From positions 868,001-932,000 of the forward strand of contig NZ_CP120373.1 in NCBI RefSeq assembly GCF_029892065.1: 64,000 nucleotides of DNA, written 5' to 3'. The position numbers were made by a program, and so were the translations under genes. The notes below the pieces were generated by a model that was given only the letters and a program-made list of their open reading frames with translations, ran no database searches and was not told where the DNA came from. This DNA comes from Sinorhizobium garamanticum. Lineage in GTDB: Bacteria > Pseudomonadota > Alphaproteobacteria > Rhizobiales > Rhizobiaceae. This document shows positions 42,632 to 51,436 of the stretch, piece by piece; the first letter of the stretch is position 1; each line of letters opens with the position of its first letter.

Positions 42632-42672
42632 CCGGCGCTGTGCCGACGCCGGCTACCGCATTCGTGGCCCGA

Positions 42673-44256
42673 TCACGCCGCCTTGGCTACGTGATATTCC
42701 TTGATCGCCACCATCCTGATCGCCGGATGGCGTTCCGCCTCGTAGCGCAGCGAAAAGCCGTCCTGCGCCAGGAACACCGGGTCGCCATCGAGATCGCGTG
42801 CGATATCGCCGCGGCGCGCCGTAATGAATTTGTCGAGTTCGCCCGGATGATCGGCGGAAACCCAGCGGCAGACGGAAAAGCGCGACATTTCGAAGGAGAC
42901 CGGCAGGCCGTATTCCGCTTGCAGGCGCTCCTTCAGAACGTCGAGCTGCAGTGCGCCGACGACCCCGACGATCGCCGGCGAGCCGTCTTCCGGCGAGAAG
43001 AGCTGCACGACGCCCTCTTCCGCCATCTGCTGCAGCGCTTCTTTGAGCTTTTTCGCCTTCATTGCATCCTCGAGCCGGACACGGCGGAGAATTTCCGGCG
43101 CAAAGTTCGGCACGCCCTGGAAGACAAGCGGCTCGCCTTCGGTGAGCGTATCGCCGATCCGGAGCGTGCCGTGGTTCGGGATGCCAACGACATCGCCGGC
43201 AAAGGCCGTGTCGGCAAGCTGGCGCTGCGAGGCGAAGAAAAACTGCGGCGCGGTCAATCCCATCTGCTTGCCGGTGCGCGAGAGCCGCGCCTTCATGCCG
43301 CGCTCGAGCTTGCCCGAGCAGACACGGACGAAGGCGATGCGGTCACGATGGTTCGGGTCCATGTTGGCCTGGATCTTGAAGACGAAGGCCGTCATCTTCT
43401 CGTCCGTCGCCTCGACAGTGCGGATGTCGGCGACCTGGGCGCGCGGCGGCGGCGCGTATTCGCTCAACGCATTGATGAGGTCGCGCACGCCAAAGTTCCG
43501 GAGCGCCGAACCGAAGAATACCGGCGTCAGATGGCCTTCAAGGAAGGCCTTGTGGTCGAACGGCTTGCAGGCCTCGATCGCCAGCATCGTTTCCTCGATG
43601 AAGGCGTCACGCTCGTTTTCCGGAAGGCGATGCGAAGCCATTTCCGGATCGTTGACCTTGGTAAGCCGCTCCTGCGTGTCGGCGCCGCGCACCTCGTTGG
43701 TGGCGAGGTGATAGGTGCCGCAGAACGTCTTCGAGCGGCCGACCGGCCAAGTGACCGGTGCGCAATCGAGTGCCAGCTTTTGCTCGACCTCGTCGAGGAT
43801 CTCGAAAGGATCACGGCTCTCGCGGTCCATCTTGTTGACGAAGGTGATGATCGGGATGTCGCGCAGGCGGCAAACCTCGAAGAGTTTCAGCGTACGCGGC
43901 TCGATGCCCTTGGCGGCGTCGATCACCATGACTGCCGCGTCCACCGCCGTCAGCGTGCGATAGGTGTCGTCGGCGAAGTCCTCGTGACCGGGCGTATCGA
44001 GCAGATTGAAGACCGTGTCGTTGTATTCGAAGGTCATCACCGAGGTGACGACGGAAATACCGCGTTCGCGCTCGATCTTCATCCAGTCCGAGCGAGTCTG
44101 AATGCGGTCCTTCTTGGCCTTGACTTCGCCCGCGAGCTGGATCGCGCCGCCGAAGAGGAGGAGCTTTTCGGTGAGCGTCGTTTTACCGGCGTCCGGGTGC
44201 GAAATGATCGCAAATGTGCGGCGGCGGGAAACCGCCTCGGCAATGCTTTCGGCCAT
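42673..44256 (-). CDS. prfC: Peptide chain release factor 3 (RF3)
   Basis: 527 residues, the GTPase that recycles RF1/RF2 from the ribosome. G1 is SHPDAGKTT (19-27), the switch region GISVVTSVM, G3 DTPGHEDF and G4 FVNKMDRE; PVTWPVGRSKTF is typical of RF3 rather than EF-G. The C-terminal part (VVGALQLDVLKERLQAEYG) matches RF3 domain III. The ATG at 44256 gives the normal length; a longer reading toward 44598 is rejected. It is divergent from dut. Confidence 0.96.
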   Translation of the reverse strand: MAESIAEAVSRRRTFAIISHPDAGKTTLTEKLLLFGGAIQLAGEVKAKKDRIQTRSDWMKIERERGISVVTSVMTFEYNDTVFNLLDTPGHEDFADDTYRTLTAVDAAVMVIDAAKGIEPRTLKLFEVCRLRDIPIITFVNKMDRESRDPFEILDEVEQKLALDCAPVTWPVGRSKTFCGTYHLATNEVRGADTQERLTKVNDPEMASHRLPENERDAFIEETMLAIEACKPFDHKAFLEGHLTPVFFGSALRNFGVRDLINALSEYAPPPRAQVADIRTVEATDEKMTAFVFKIQANMDPNHRDRIAFVRVCSGKLERGMKARLSRTGKQMGLTAPQFFFASQRQLADTAFAGDVVGIPNHGTLRIGDTLTEGEPLVFQGVPNFAPEILRRVRLEDAMKAKKLKEALQQMAEEGVVQLFSPEDGSPAIVGVVGALQLDVLKERLQAEYGLPVSFEMSRFSVCRWVSADHPGELDKFITARRGDIARDLDGDPVFLAQDGFSLRYEAERHPAIRMVAIKEYHVAKAA

Positions 44257-44346
44257 GATTGAGGTTCCTGTGGGTTGCGGCGTCTTTACAGGCTCAGGAG
44301 CCAATATGCAATTGACTGCAGCGGGGCTCGCGACGCTTATGGCGGA

Positions 44347-44823
44347 ATGATCAAGCGCCCACTCGAAAACCGCCCTGCCCTCACTCTTGTCCGCCTGCCG
44401 CATGCACAGGATCTTGACGTGCCCGCCTACGAGACGGCGGGGGCCGCAGGCATGGACTTGCGCGCGGCCGTTCCAGCCGGCGAGTCGATGACGATCAAGC
44501 CGGGCGCACGCGCCTTGGTGCCGACAGGGTTCATCTTCGAAATTCCGGCTGGCTATGAGGGCCAGGTGCGGCCGCGCTCGGGCCTTGCCTTCAAGCATGG
44601 CATCACCTGCCTCAACACGCCGGGAACGATCGACAGCGACTATCGCGGCGAGCTGAAGGTGCTGCTGATCAATCTTGGCGAGGAGGACTTCGTTATCGAG
44701 CGCGGCATGCGCATCGCCCAGATGGTGGTCGCACCCGTGACACAGGTGGCAATCCGCGAGGCGGACGGGGCCAGCACCACAGCGCGCGGCGGCGGCGGCT
44801 TCGGCTCTACCGGGTCCAAGTAA
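44347..44823 (+). CDS. dut: Deoxyuridine 5'-triphosphate nucleotidohydrolase (dUTPase)
   Basis: 158 residues, trimeric dUTPase, which keeps uracil out of DNA and makes dUMP. All five motifs are visible: [48 protein letters not shown] and the C-terminal [11 protein letters not shown] phosphate lid. It often sits next to coaBC in this bacterial class; here the two are separated by the iol region. It is convergent with the Lrp gene, 8 bp apart. Confidence 0.96.
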   Translation: MIKRPLENRPALTLVRLPHAQDLDVPAYETAGAAGMDLRAAVPAGESMTIKPGARALVPTGFIFEIPAGYEGQVRPRSGLAFKHGITCLNTPGTIDSDYRGELKVLLINLGEEDFVIERGMRIAQMVVAPVTQVAIREADGASTTARGGGGFGSTGSK

Positions 44824-44831
44824 ACTCAGGC

Positions 44832-45266
44832 CTAAAGCGGCGGCAGACGGCGCTTGACCGGCGTCGACTTGACGATCGAGGTGTTGGTCTGTGCCTTTTC
44901 GGCGATGCGATCGAGGATCGTGTCGAGTTCTTCCATATCCCGCACCAGCATCTTGGCAATGAAGCAGTCGTCACCGGTGATCTTGTCGCATTCGACAATC
45001 TCCGGCGTTTCCTGAATGAGCTTTTCGACGATATGCAGCATGCCGGGCATCGGCCGGACGCGCACCACCGCCTGCAACGGATAACCAAGTCGCGCCGGAT
45101 TGACGGACACGGTGAAGCCATTGATGACGCCGCGTTCCTCGAGCTTGCGCAGCCTGTCGGCCGCACTCGGCGAGGAGAGGCCCGCCTCTTGCGCGAGCTC
45201 CTTCAGCGACACACGGGCATTGGCCGCGAGTATCTCGAGAATGCGGCAATCGACATCATCCAGCAT
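44832..45266 (-). CDS. Lrp/AsnC family transcriptional regulator
   Basis: 144 residues from the ATG at 45266. An N-terminal helix-turn-helix (DVDCRILEILAANARVSLKE; SSPSAADRLRKLEERGVI) is followed by an AsnC-type ligand-binding domain (RPMPGMLHIVEKLIQETPEI; KITGDDCFIAKMLVRDMEEL). It likely senses an amino acid and controls the divergent EamA exporter at 45402; the 135-bp gap is AT-rich and could hold operators. A longer in-frame reading to 45329 lacks support. Confidence 0.9.
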   Translation of the reverse strand: MLDDVDCRILEILAANARVSLKELAQEAGLSSPSAADRLRKLEERGVINGFTVSVNPARLGYPLQAVVRVRPMPGMLHIVEKLIQETPEIVECDKITGDDCFIAKMLVRDMEELDTILDRIAEKAQTNTSIVKSTPVKRRLPPL

Positions 45267-45401
45267 CAAAGTCACCCTCAATAAGACAGAATAGCAGGTT
45301 CGCCTTTCACAATTAGGCATCATAACCAACTTCCCTTCCTGAATCCATATAAAGTCGCCAAACGGCCGATTATTGTTGTGCGATCAGAAAGGAGACCACC
45401 C

Positions 45402-46313
45402 ATGGACGGCGAGCTAAAGCGCGGAAGCGTGGAGATGACGGCGGCAATGCTGATTTCGGGGACAATCGGCTGGTTCGTGCTGATGTCCGGCCAGCCGGTC
45501 ACAGGTGTTGTCTTCTGGCGTTGCGTCTTCGGGGCGCTGACGCTGATCGCGCTCGCGGCAATGCTCGGGCTCATTGACTTCCGCCAGCTAAAGCCGCGCG
45601 TCGTCTTCCTTTCCACGCTTGGCGGCGTGGCCATCGTTGTCAACTGGCTCCTGCTTTTCGCCGCCTATTCGCGCGCGTCGATCTCGATCGCCACGATGGT
45701 CTACAACACTCAGCCCTTCATGCTGCTCGGCCTCGGCGCTCTCTTTCTCGGCGAACGGATCACAGCCACCAAGCTCTTCTGGCTGTCGGTATCCTTCGTC
45801 GGAATGATGGCGATCGTTTCGGCCAAGCCGGGCGGCGGCTTCGATCCCGACCACTATCTGGCCGGCATCGCGCTTTCCATCGGCGCAGCCTTCTTCTACG
45901 CGATCGCCGCGCTCCTTACCAAGCTTCTCAAGGGCACGCCGCCGCATCTGATCGCGCTGATCCAGGTCATCACCGGTGCGATGATGCTGGCGCCCTTCGC
46001 GCTGTCCGCACCGCTGCCGCAGGGCGCGTGGCAATGGTCGTTGCTCGTCGCCGTCGGCGTCGTCCACACCGGCATCATGTATATCCTGCTCTATGGAGCG
46101 ATCCAACGGCTCCCGACGCACATGACGGGCGCGCTTTCCTTCATCTATCCGATCGCCGCGATCCTCGTCGATCGCGTGGCTTTCGGCCACGAATTGGAGA
46201 CGATACAGATCGCCGGGTCGGCGGCGATCCTGCTTGCCGCGGCCGGCATGAATCTCGGCTGGAGCCTTCGGTCGGTCCCGCTTTTCAAGCGTGCAATCAG
46301 ACCGAGCGCCTGA
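45402..46313 (+). CDS. EamA/DMT family transporter (putative amino-acid or metabolite exporter)
   Basis: 303 residues, ten predicted membrane segments in two EamA repeats (about 15-140 and 155-290), for example GTIGWFVLMSGQPVTGVVFW, SISIATMVYNTQPFML and LPTHMTGALSFIYPIAAILV. AAAGGAGACCACCC precedes the start. Being divergent from an Lrp-type regulator is the standard layout of amino-acid exporters, so that substrate class is inferred. Confidence 0.88.
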   Translation: MDGELKRGSVEMTAAMLISGTIGWFVLMSGQPVTGVVFWRCVFGALTLIALAAMLGLIDFRQLKPRVVFLSTLGGVAIVVNWLLLFAAYSRASISIATMVYNTQPFMLLGLGALFLGERITATKLFWLSVSFVGMMAIVSAKPGGGFDPDHYLAGIALSIGAAFFYAIAALLTKLLKGTPPHLIALIQVITGAMMLAPFALSAPLPQGAWQWSLLVAVGVVHTGIMYILLYGAIQRLPTHMTGALSFIYPIAAILVDRVAFGHELETIQIAGSAAILLAAAGMNLGWSLRSVPLFKRAIRPSA

Positions 46314-46316
46314 TCG

Positions 46317-47048
46317 TCAGGCGCTCGCTATCTCGTTCGCGTGCACTGCTCTGTTGTTGCGCTCGATGCACTCTGCGACGAGCGCTTGCAGACGCCACAG
46401 ATTACGGTCCCGGATACCCCTGGCCTCGAGATGCGTCACGGTGTTCAATAGATACTCCGCGCCTGAGCCGACATGGCCGCATGCGCAAGCCAGCACTTCC
46501 GCGACAGACTCGAGGGAGAGACTTCCGGCATAGAGCGGCGAGGCGCGGTTCATGACGAAGGCCAAGGCCGACACCGGGCCGGAGGCCGTCTCGACCTTGA
46601 TCCAGCGCGGCATGCTGTTGGGCGGTTTATAGGTGAATTCGCGCCGGAAGAGTTTTGCAAATTGCTGCTCTATGTCGTCATCCGGCAATTCGTAGAGGAC
46701 ACCCCGACACTGCCCTCCGCGATCGAGCGCCATCATGAGGCCCGGCTGTTCGGGCGTTCCCCGGAAGCGGATCATTCGGAAGCAGAAGATGCGATGCCAG
46801 CCCCGGGCAACGCCTACCGTTTCGCGGACATGCTCGATCTCCGGTTTCCAGATCAACGATCCATAGGCGAAGAGCATCGTTGGCGACCCCGGAGCCGGAT
46901 GGCTCCGTATCATCCGCGCCACCCATTCGTCGTAGTCCGCGTCGCTGTGGAGCACTGCGCCCGGACCCGGGCCGTCGTCGGCAATCGCCCGGTGAACCTG
47001 TGCGACGTGCGCCGGGGTCAAGCTGATTGATCTTGGTTTGCCGGACAT
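46317..47048 (-). CDS. Gamma-glutamylcyclotransferase ChaC
   Basis: 243 residues. The ChaC signature LFAYGSLIWKPEIEH is present, with FCFRMIRFRGTPEQPGLMMALDRGG. ChaC enzymes break glutathione to Cys-Gly and 5-oxoproline in the cytoplasm. The start at 47048 is chosen for GGTGGAG 9 bp upstream; several ATG/GTG codons just upstream are in frame. It is convergent with the EamA exporter (3-bp gap). In this neighbourhood (cysK, LysE exporters) a thiol or amino-acid homeostasis role is plausible. Confidence 0.9.
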   Translation of the reverse strand: MSGKPRSISLTPAHVAQVHRAIADDGPGPGAVLHSDADYDEWVARMIRSHPAPGSPTMLFAYGSLIWKPEIEHVRETVGVARGWHRIFCFRMIRFRGTPEQPGLMMALDRGGQCRGVLYELPDDDIEQQFAKLFRREFTYKPPNSMPRWIKVETASGPVSALAFVMNRASPLYAGSLSLESVAEVLACACGHVGSGAEYLLNTVTHLEARGIRDRNLWRLQALVAECIERNNRAVHANEIASA

Positions 47049-47073
47049 GGTCATCATCTCCACCACGCCTCCT

Positions 47074-47169
47074 GGATGTTTCCTTAAATAGGAACCGATT
47101 TAAGGAAACATCCAGCGATTCAGAATGCTACAGCGACCTTTGCGCGTCTAACAACGCGCGGCGCTGTAG
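47074..47169. repeat. Rhizobial intergenic palindromic element, copy C (most complete)
   Basis: GGATGTTTCCTTAAAT (47074-47089) and ATTTAAGGAAACATCC (47098-47113) form a perfect 16-bp stem. The linker CAGCGATTCAGAATG and then CTACAGCG (47128-47135) paired with CGCTGTAG (47162-47169) follow. It lies upstream of chaC. Confidence 0.8.
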
Positions 47170-47220
47170 AAGATCGCGCAGCGCGCGCCGGGAAGCAAGT
47201 TGTGGCCCGCATATCGCGTT

Positions 47221-47853
47221 TTATCTGCGCGCCTCCGCCGCCATGCTGACGGCAAGGCTCGCAAGCACGGTGCTCATCAGCCAGCGCTGCACGAGCATGA
47301 AGAGAGGGCGGCCGGCAAGGAAGGCGGCGATCGAGCCCGCCGTCACCGCGATCAAGGCGTTAACGGTGACGCTGATCATGATCTGCAGACTGCCAAAGAC
47401 AAGCGACTGGAGAAGGACATCACCCTGTTCGGGGCGGATGAATTGCGGCAGCAGCGAAAGGTAGAGCACCGCCACCTTCGGGTTGAGCAGGTTGGTGACA
47501 AGCCCCATCAGGAAGAGCTTGCGCGGCCCGTCCTTCGGCAGGTCGCGCACCTGGAAGGGCGAGCGGCCGCCGGGCCTCACGGCTTGCCAGGCAAGGTAGA
47601 GCAGATAAAGCGCGCCGGCGAAACGCAGCGCGTCATAGGCGAAGGGAACCGCCAGCAGCAATGCGGTGATGCCGAGCGCGGCAAAGACCATGTAGAAGAC
47701 GAAACCGAGCGCTACGCCGCCGAGCGAGATAAGGCCCGCCGCCGGACCCTGGCAGATGGAGCGCGAGATCAGGTAGATCATGTTCGGCCCAGGCGTCAGC
47801 ACCATGCCGAGCGCGAGCAGGGCAAAGCCGACAAGGTTCTGAATTTCGGGCAT
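47221..47853 (-). CDS. LysE/RhtB family amino-acid exporter
   Basis: 210 residues, about six membrane segments. The family hallmark GMVLTPGPNMIYLISRS appears near the N-terminus, with GFVFYMVFAALGITALL, GALYLLYLAWQAVRPGG and NLLNPKVAVLYLSLLPQF. It likely exports a neutral or basic amino acid or homoserine lactone-type compound. The start is at 47853; longer readings to 47925 have no ribosome site. It is divergent from a second LysE-type gene 175 bp away. Confidence 0.9.
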   Translation of the reverse strand: MPEIQNLVGFALLALGMVLTPGPNMIYLISRSICQGPAAGLISLGGVALGFVFYMVFAALGITALLLAVPFAYDALRFAGALYLLYLAWQAVRPGGRSPFQVRDLPKDGPRKLFLMGLVTNLLNPKVAVLYLSLLPQFIRPEQGDVLLQSLVFGSLQIMISVTVNALIAVTAGSIAAFLAGRPLFMLVQRWLMSTVLASLAVSMAAEARR

Positions 47854-48028
47854 GGAGCATTGCCTTCCGCGATTTTTCCGGAAGCTGCACGGCTCTCCGG
47901 ATCGGAGCAACGCCGTTCTTGTCACCCAGTCAATTTTCTCACGAGAAGCCTCGCCACCGGGATCAAGCCGGGTTCTCCTTTGCGGCGCTTTGCGTTAAAC
48001 AAACCACCCGTTCTGGAGGAAAACCATC

Positions 48029-48646
48029 GTGACACTCGCGGCCCTTCTCGCCTACAGCGGCGCCCTCTTCATCGCGGCGGCCATTCCCGGCCCCGGCATA
48101 ACGGCGCTGGTTGCGCGCGCACTCGGCTCCGGATTTCGCGAAACTTTCTTCATGGGCCTGGGACTAATTCTTGGCGACATGACCTATCTGACGGCCGTGG
48201 TGCTCGGGCTCGCCTTCGTCGCCCAGACCTTCACGACGGCCTTTCTGATCGTGAAGATCGCCGGTGCACTCTATCTCGGATACATCGCCTGGAAGCTCTG
48301 GACCGCCGGCCTTTTGTCGCAGGACATCCAGGCGAAAAAGTCGGCGAGCGCGGCGATGTCTTTCCTGTCGGGGCTGATGGTGACGCTTGGCAACCCCAAG
48401 ACGATGCTGTTCTATGTTGCCCTCGTGCCGACGCTCATCGATCTCACCGCGATCGGTCCCGAGGATTACAGCCTGCTGCTGGCGGCAACATTCCTTGTCC
48501 TTCTCACGGTGCTGCTGCCCTATATGCTGCTCGCGGCCCGCGCCCGTTCGCTCCTGAAGCAGCCGAAGGCGCTCAAGGCCCTGAACCGGGCTGCAGCCGG
48601 CATTCTCGCCGGAACGGCGGCTTACATCGCGATCCGGGCGAACTGA
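48029..48646 (+). CDS. LysE/RhtB family transporter
   Basis: 205 residues with six membrane segments. The N-terminus has IAAAIPGPGITALVARALGSG, then GALYLGYIAWKLWTAG and GLMVTLGNPKTMLFYVALVP, as in LysE proteins. The start is GTG behind CTGGAGGAAAACCATC. It is only distantly like the neighbouring exporter (no long identical runs), so it is not a recent duplication. cysK follows 135 bp downstream. Confidence 0.9.
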   Translation: MTLAALLAYSGALFIAAAIPGPGITALVARALGSGFRETFFMGLGLILGDMTYLTAVVLGLAFVAQTFTTAFLIVKIAGALYLGYIAWKLWTAGLLSQDIQAKKSASAAMSFLSGLMVTLGNPKTMLFYVALVPTLIDLTAIGPEDYSLLLAATFLVLLTVLLPYMLLAARARSLLKQPKALKALNRAAAGILAGTAAYIAIRAN

Positions 48647-48726
48647 AATAAGATTCTCCAACCAACGGTTTCGCAATCGCTTTTTCCTTCGGGCGGACCT
48701 GACCGAGGGCGTTCACGCTCTGGAAG

Positions 48727-48743
48727 GGAACGAGCATTGTTCC
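48727..48743. promoter_or_regulatory. Inverted repeat upstream of cysK
   Basis: GGAAC-gagcatt-GTTCC, a short symmetric site 39 bp before the cysK ATG. It is a possible operator; no regulator is assigned. Confidence 0.3.
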
Positions 48744-48781
48744 TATTCTCGCGATAACCATCAAATGAAGGGAGAAACGAA

Positions 48782-49750
<969 letters not shown>

Positions 49751-49760
49751 TCCCACGCTG

Positions 49761-49824
49761 GATTCAAAGGGGCCTGTTTTTTCACCCGCTTTTTGAACGG
49801 CAACGGTCCCTGGCCCTTTGAATC
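49761..49824. terminator. Long inverted repeat between convergent cysK and dehydratase genes
   Basis: GATTCAAAGGGGCC (49761-49774) pairs with GGCCCTTTGAATC (49812-49824) with one bulged G; T6 lies inside the loop. It probably terminates transcription from both sides. Confidence 0.55.
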
Positions 49825-49834
49825 GCTGCAGATA

Positions 49835-50779
49835 TCAGTCGAAATGGACCGCTGTTGTGTTTGCCCCGCATATAAGGACGCAGACTTTCTCGCCCGGCTC
49901 CGGCGTATATTTTCCGCTCAATAGGGCGGCGAAGGCCGCTGCACCGCCCGGTTCCGCGACGATCCGTATCGTGTCCCACAGTGCTGCCTGCGCCCGTTTG
50001 ATTTCGCCATCACCGACAAGGATCGAGCGATCCACGTAAGCTTGGGCGATGGGGAACATCAGTGCGCCGACCCGCTTCGGCGCCAGGGAATCGGCGGCAA
50101 TTCCTTCGGCGGGAGCATCAACGGGCCGGCCGGCGTCGAGCGCCATGCGCAGCGTCGGCGAGCCTTCGGGCTCCACCGCGATGACTCGCTTCCGACCGGC
50201 GAACCAGGCTGCTATGCCGCCGATCAATCCGCCTCCGCCGACGGCAACCAGCAATGTGTCAATGTCCGGCAGGTCCTGTTCCATCTCCAAGCCGAGGGTT
50301 CCCTGGCCGACCAGAGTCTCAGCCTGGTCGTAGGCATGGATGGCAAGCACACCTGCCTCTTTCACGAATATTTCGCTTGCCGAAAGGGCATCCGCATAGC
50401 GCTCGCCCCCGATCACCAGCTTTGCACCGTAGCTTCGGATCCGGTCTGCTTTGGCGGGTGACGTCACATTTGGCACGAATATTGTCGCGGGAACGCCCAA
50501 GCGGCCTGCCGCATAGGCGACCGCGGCACCATGGTTGCCACCCGATGCGGCGACAACACCGGCCGGCGGCACGGCTCGTCCGATCAGATTGGTGAAGGCG
50601 CCCCGCGCCTTGAACGATCCGGAATGCTGTAAACATTCGAGCTTGAGTGCAACAGGCAGGGGCACTCGGCTGAAATCCGCCATGTCGACGCGGAGAACGG
50701 GCGTGCGCCGAATGTAAGGACGGATCAGAGCTTCCGCCTCCCGGATGCGTGTCTGTGAAATGGAGGTATCAATCATCAT
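49835..50779 (-). CDS. Threonine/serine dehydratase-like PLP enzyme
   Basis: 314 residues, fold-type II PLP enzyme. PLP lysine K57 is in QHSGSFKARGAF, then AASGGNHGAAVAYAA and the glycine loop VAVGGGGLIGGIAAW. It lacks the C-terminal regulatory ACT-like domain of biosynthetic IlvA, so a catabolic threonine dehydratase (2-oxobutyrate plus ammonia) or a related serine/hydroxyaspartate deaminase is most likely. It is divergent from the ArsR-type regulator at 50897, its probable controller. A second in-frame ATG is one codon in. Confidence 0.85.
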   Translation of the reverse strand: MMIDTSISQTRIREAEALIRPYIRRTPVLRVDMADFSRVPLPVALKLECLQHSGSFKARGAFTNLIGRAVPPAGVVAASGGNHGAAVAYAAGRLGVPATIFVPNVTSPAKADRIRSYGAKLVIGGERYADALSASEIFVKEAGVLAIHAYDQAETLVGQGTLGLEMEQDLPDIDTLLVAVGGGGLIGGIAAWFAGRKRVIAVEPEGSPTLRMALDAGRPVDAPAEGIAADSLAPKRVGALMFPIAQAYVDRSILVGDGEIKRAQAALWDTIRIVAEPGGAAAFAALLSGKYTPEPGEKVCVLICGANTTAVHFD

Positions 50780-50872
50780 GGAAAGCTCCCAGCACGATGT
50801 TTTGCGTCAAGCCGACCATGCGGGCGGAGCATCGCGCAACTTTTTCCTATCCCGCTCTACTATTGACTTTAA

Positions 50873-50896
50873 TTCGTAACTTAGCAAATTAACGAA
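50873..50896 (+). promoter_or_regulatory. Inverted repeat directly abutting the ArsR start codon
   Basis: TTCGTAA (50873-50879) and TTAACGAA (50889-50896) are inverted with one extra base. The right arm touches the ATG. A TTGACT -35 lies at 50863-50868, so transcription would start at or near the ATG. It is a likely self-operator. Confidence 0.45.
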
Positions 50897-51199
50897 ATGC
50901 AAGAGGTTGATATCATCAAAGCGCTCGCCAACGAACGGCGGCTTCAGATTCTCGCCTGGCTCAAAGAGCCGCTGGCCCATTTCCCGCCGCAAGTGGACGG
51001 GGATCTCGTCGAGGATGGCGTCTGTGCCGTGTTGATAGCGGACAAGCTCGCTATTTCCCCGGCAACGCTGAGCGAGCACATGCGGGTTCTGTCTCAGGCC
51101 GGGCTTGTGCGCGCGAAGAGGATCAAGCAATGGGTCTTCTACAAGCGCGACGAGGAGCGGATCAGGGCGGCGAAGACGCTGATCCAGGAGAGATTGTAG
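50897..51199 (+). CDS. ArsR family winged-helix regulator
   Basis: 100 residues. The winged helix is clear: IIKALANERRLQILAWL, then the recognition helix ISPATLSEHMRVLSQAGLV and the wing KRIKQWVFYKRDEER. The single cysteine in GVCAVLIADKL could sense a ligand or redox state; the CxCxx metal motif of ArsR/SmtB is absent. There is no ribosome site before the ATG. It is divergent from the dehydratase. The 237 bp after it hold nothing I can identify. Confidence 0.85.
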   Translation: MQEVDIIKALANERRLQILAWLKEPLAHFPPQVDGDLVEDGVCAVLIADKLAISPATLSEHMRVLSQAGLVRAKRIKQWVFYKRDEERIRAAKTLIQERL

Positions 51200-51436
51200 C
51201 CGATGAAGGCGCAGGTTTCGGTAGCGTCCTTCGTGCGGCTCGGTTCGCAGGCCTACGGCGAAAAGGCCGCCCTCGATCCCAAGCGGACATGGCATGCCGC
51301 CCTTCACGCGGGCACCCTCGAGCCGTGAAGGCGGGGGATGAATCAGACCCAAATAGAAGTGTGTCGACGCTCCTCCATGCCTTCGCATAAAGTTGCTTCC
51401 AGGCCGCCGGCCGGACCTTGTCCTTTAAGTTGACTT

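Noticed and set aside
47221..48646. Recent duplication of two LysE-type genes
   Set aside because: They share only family motifs, without long identical runs, so they are distant paralogues rather than a recent tandem copy.
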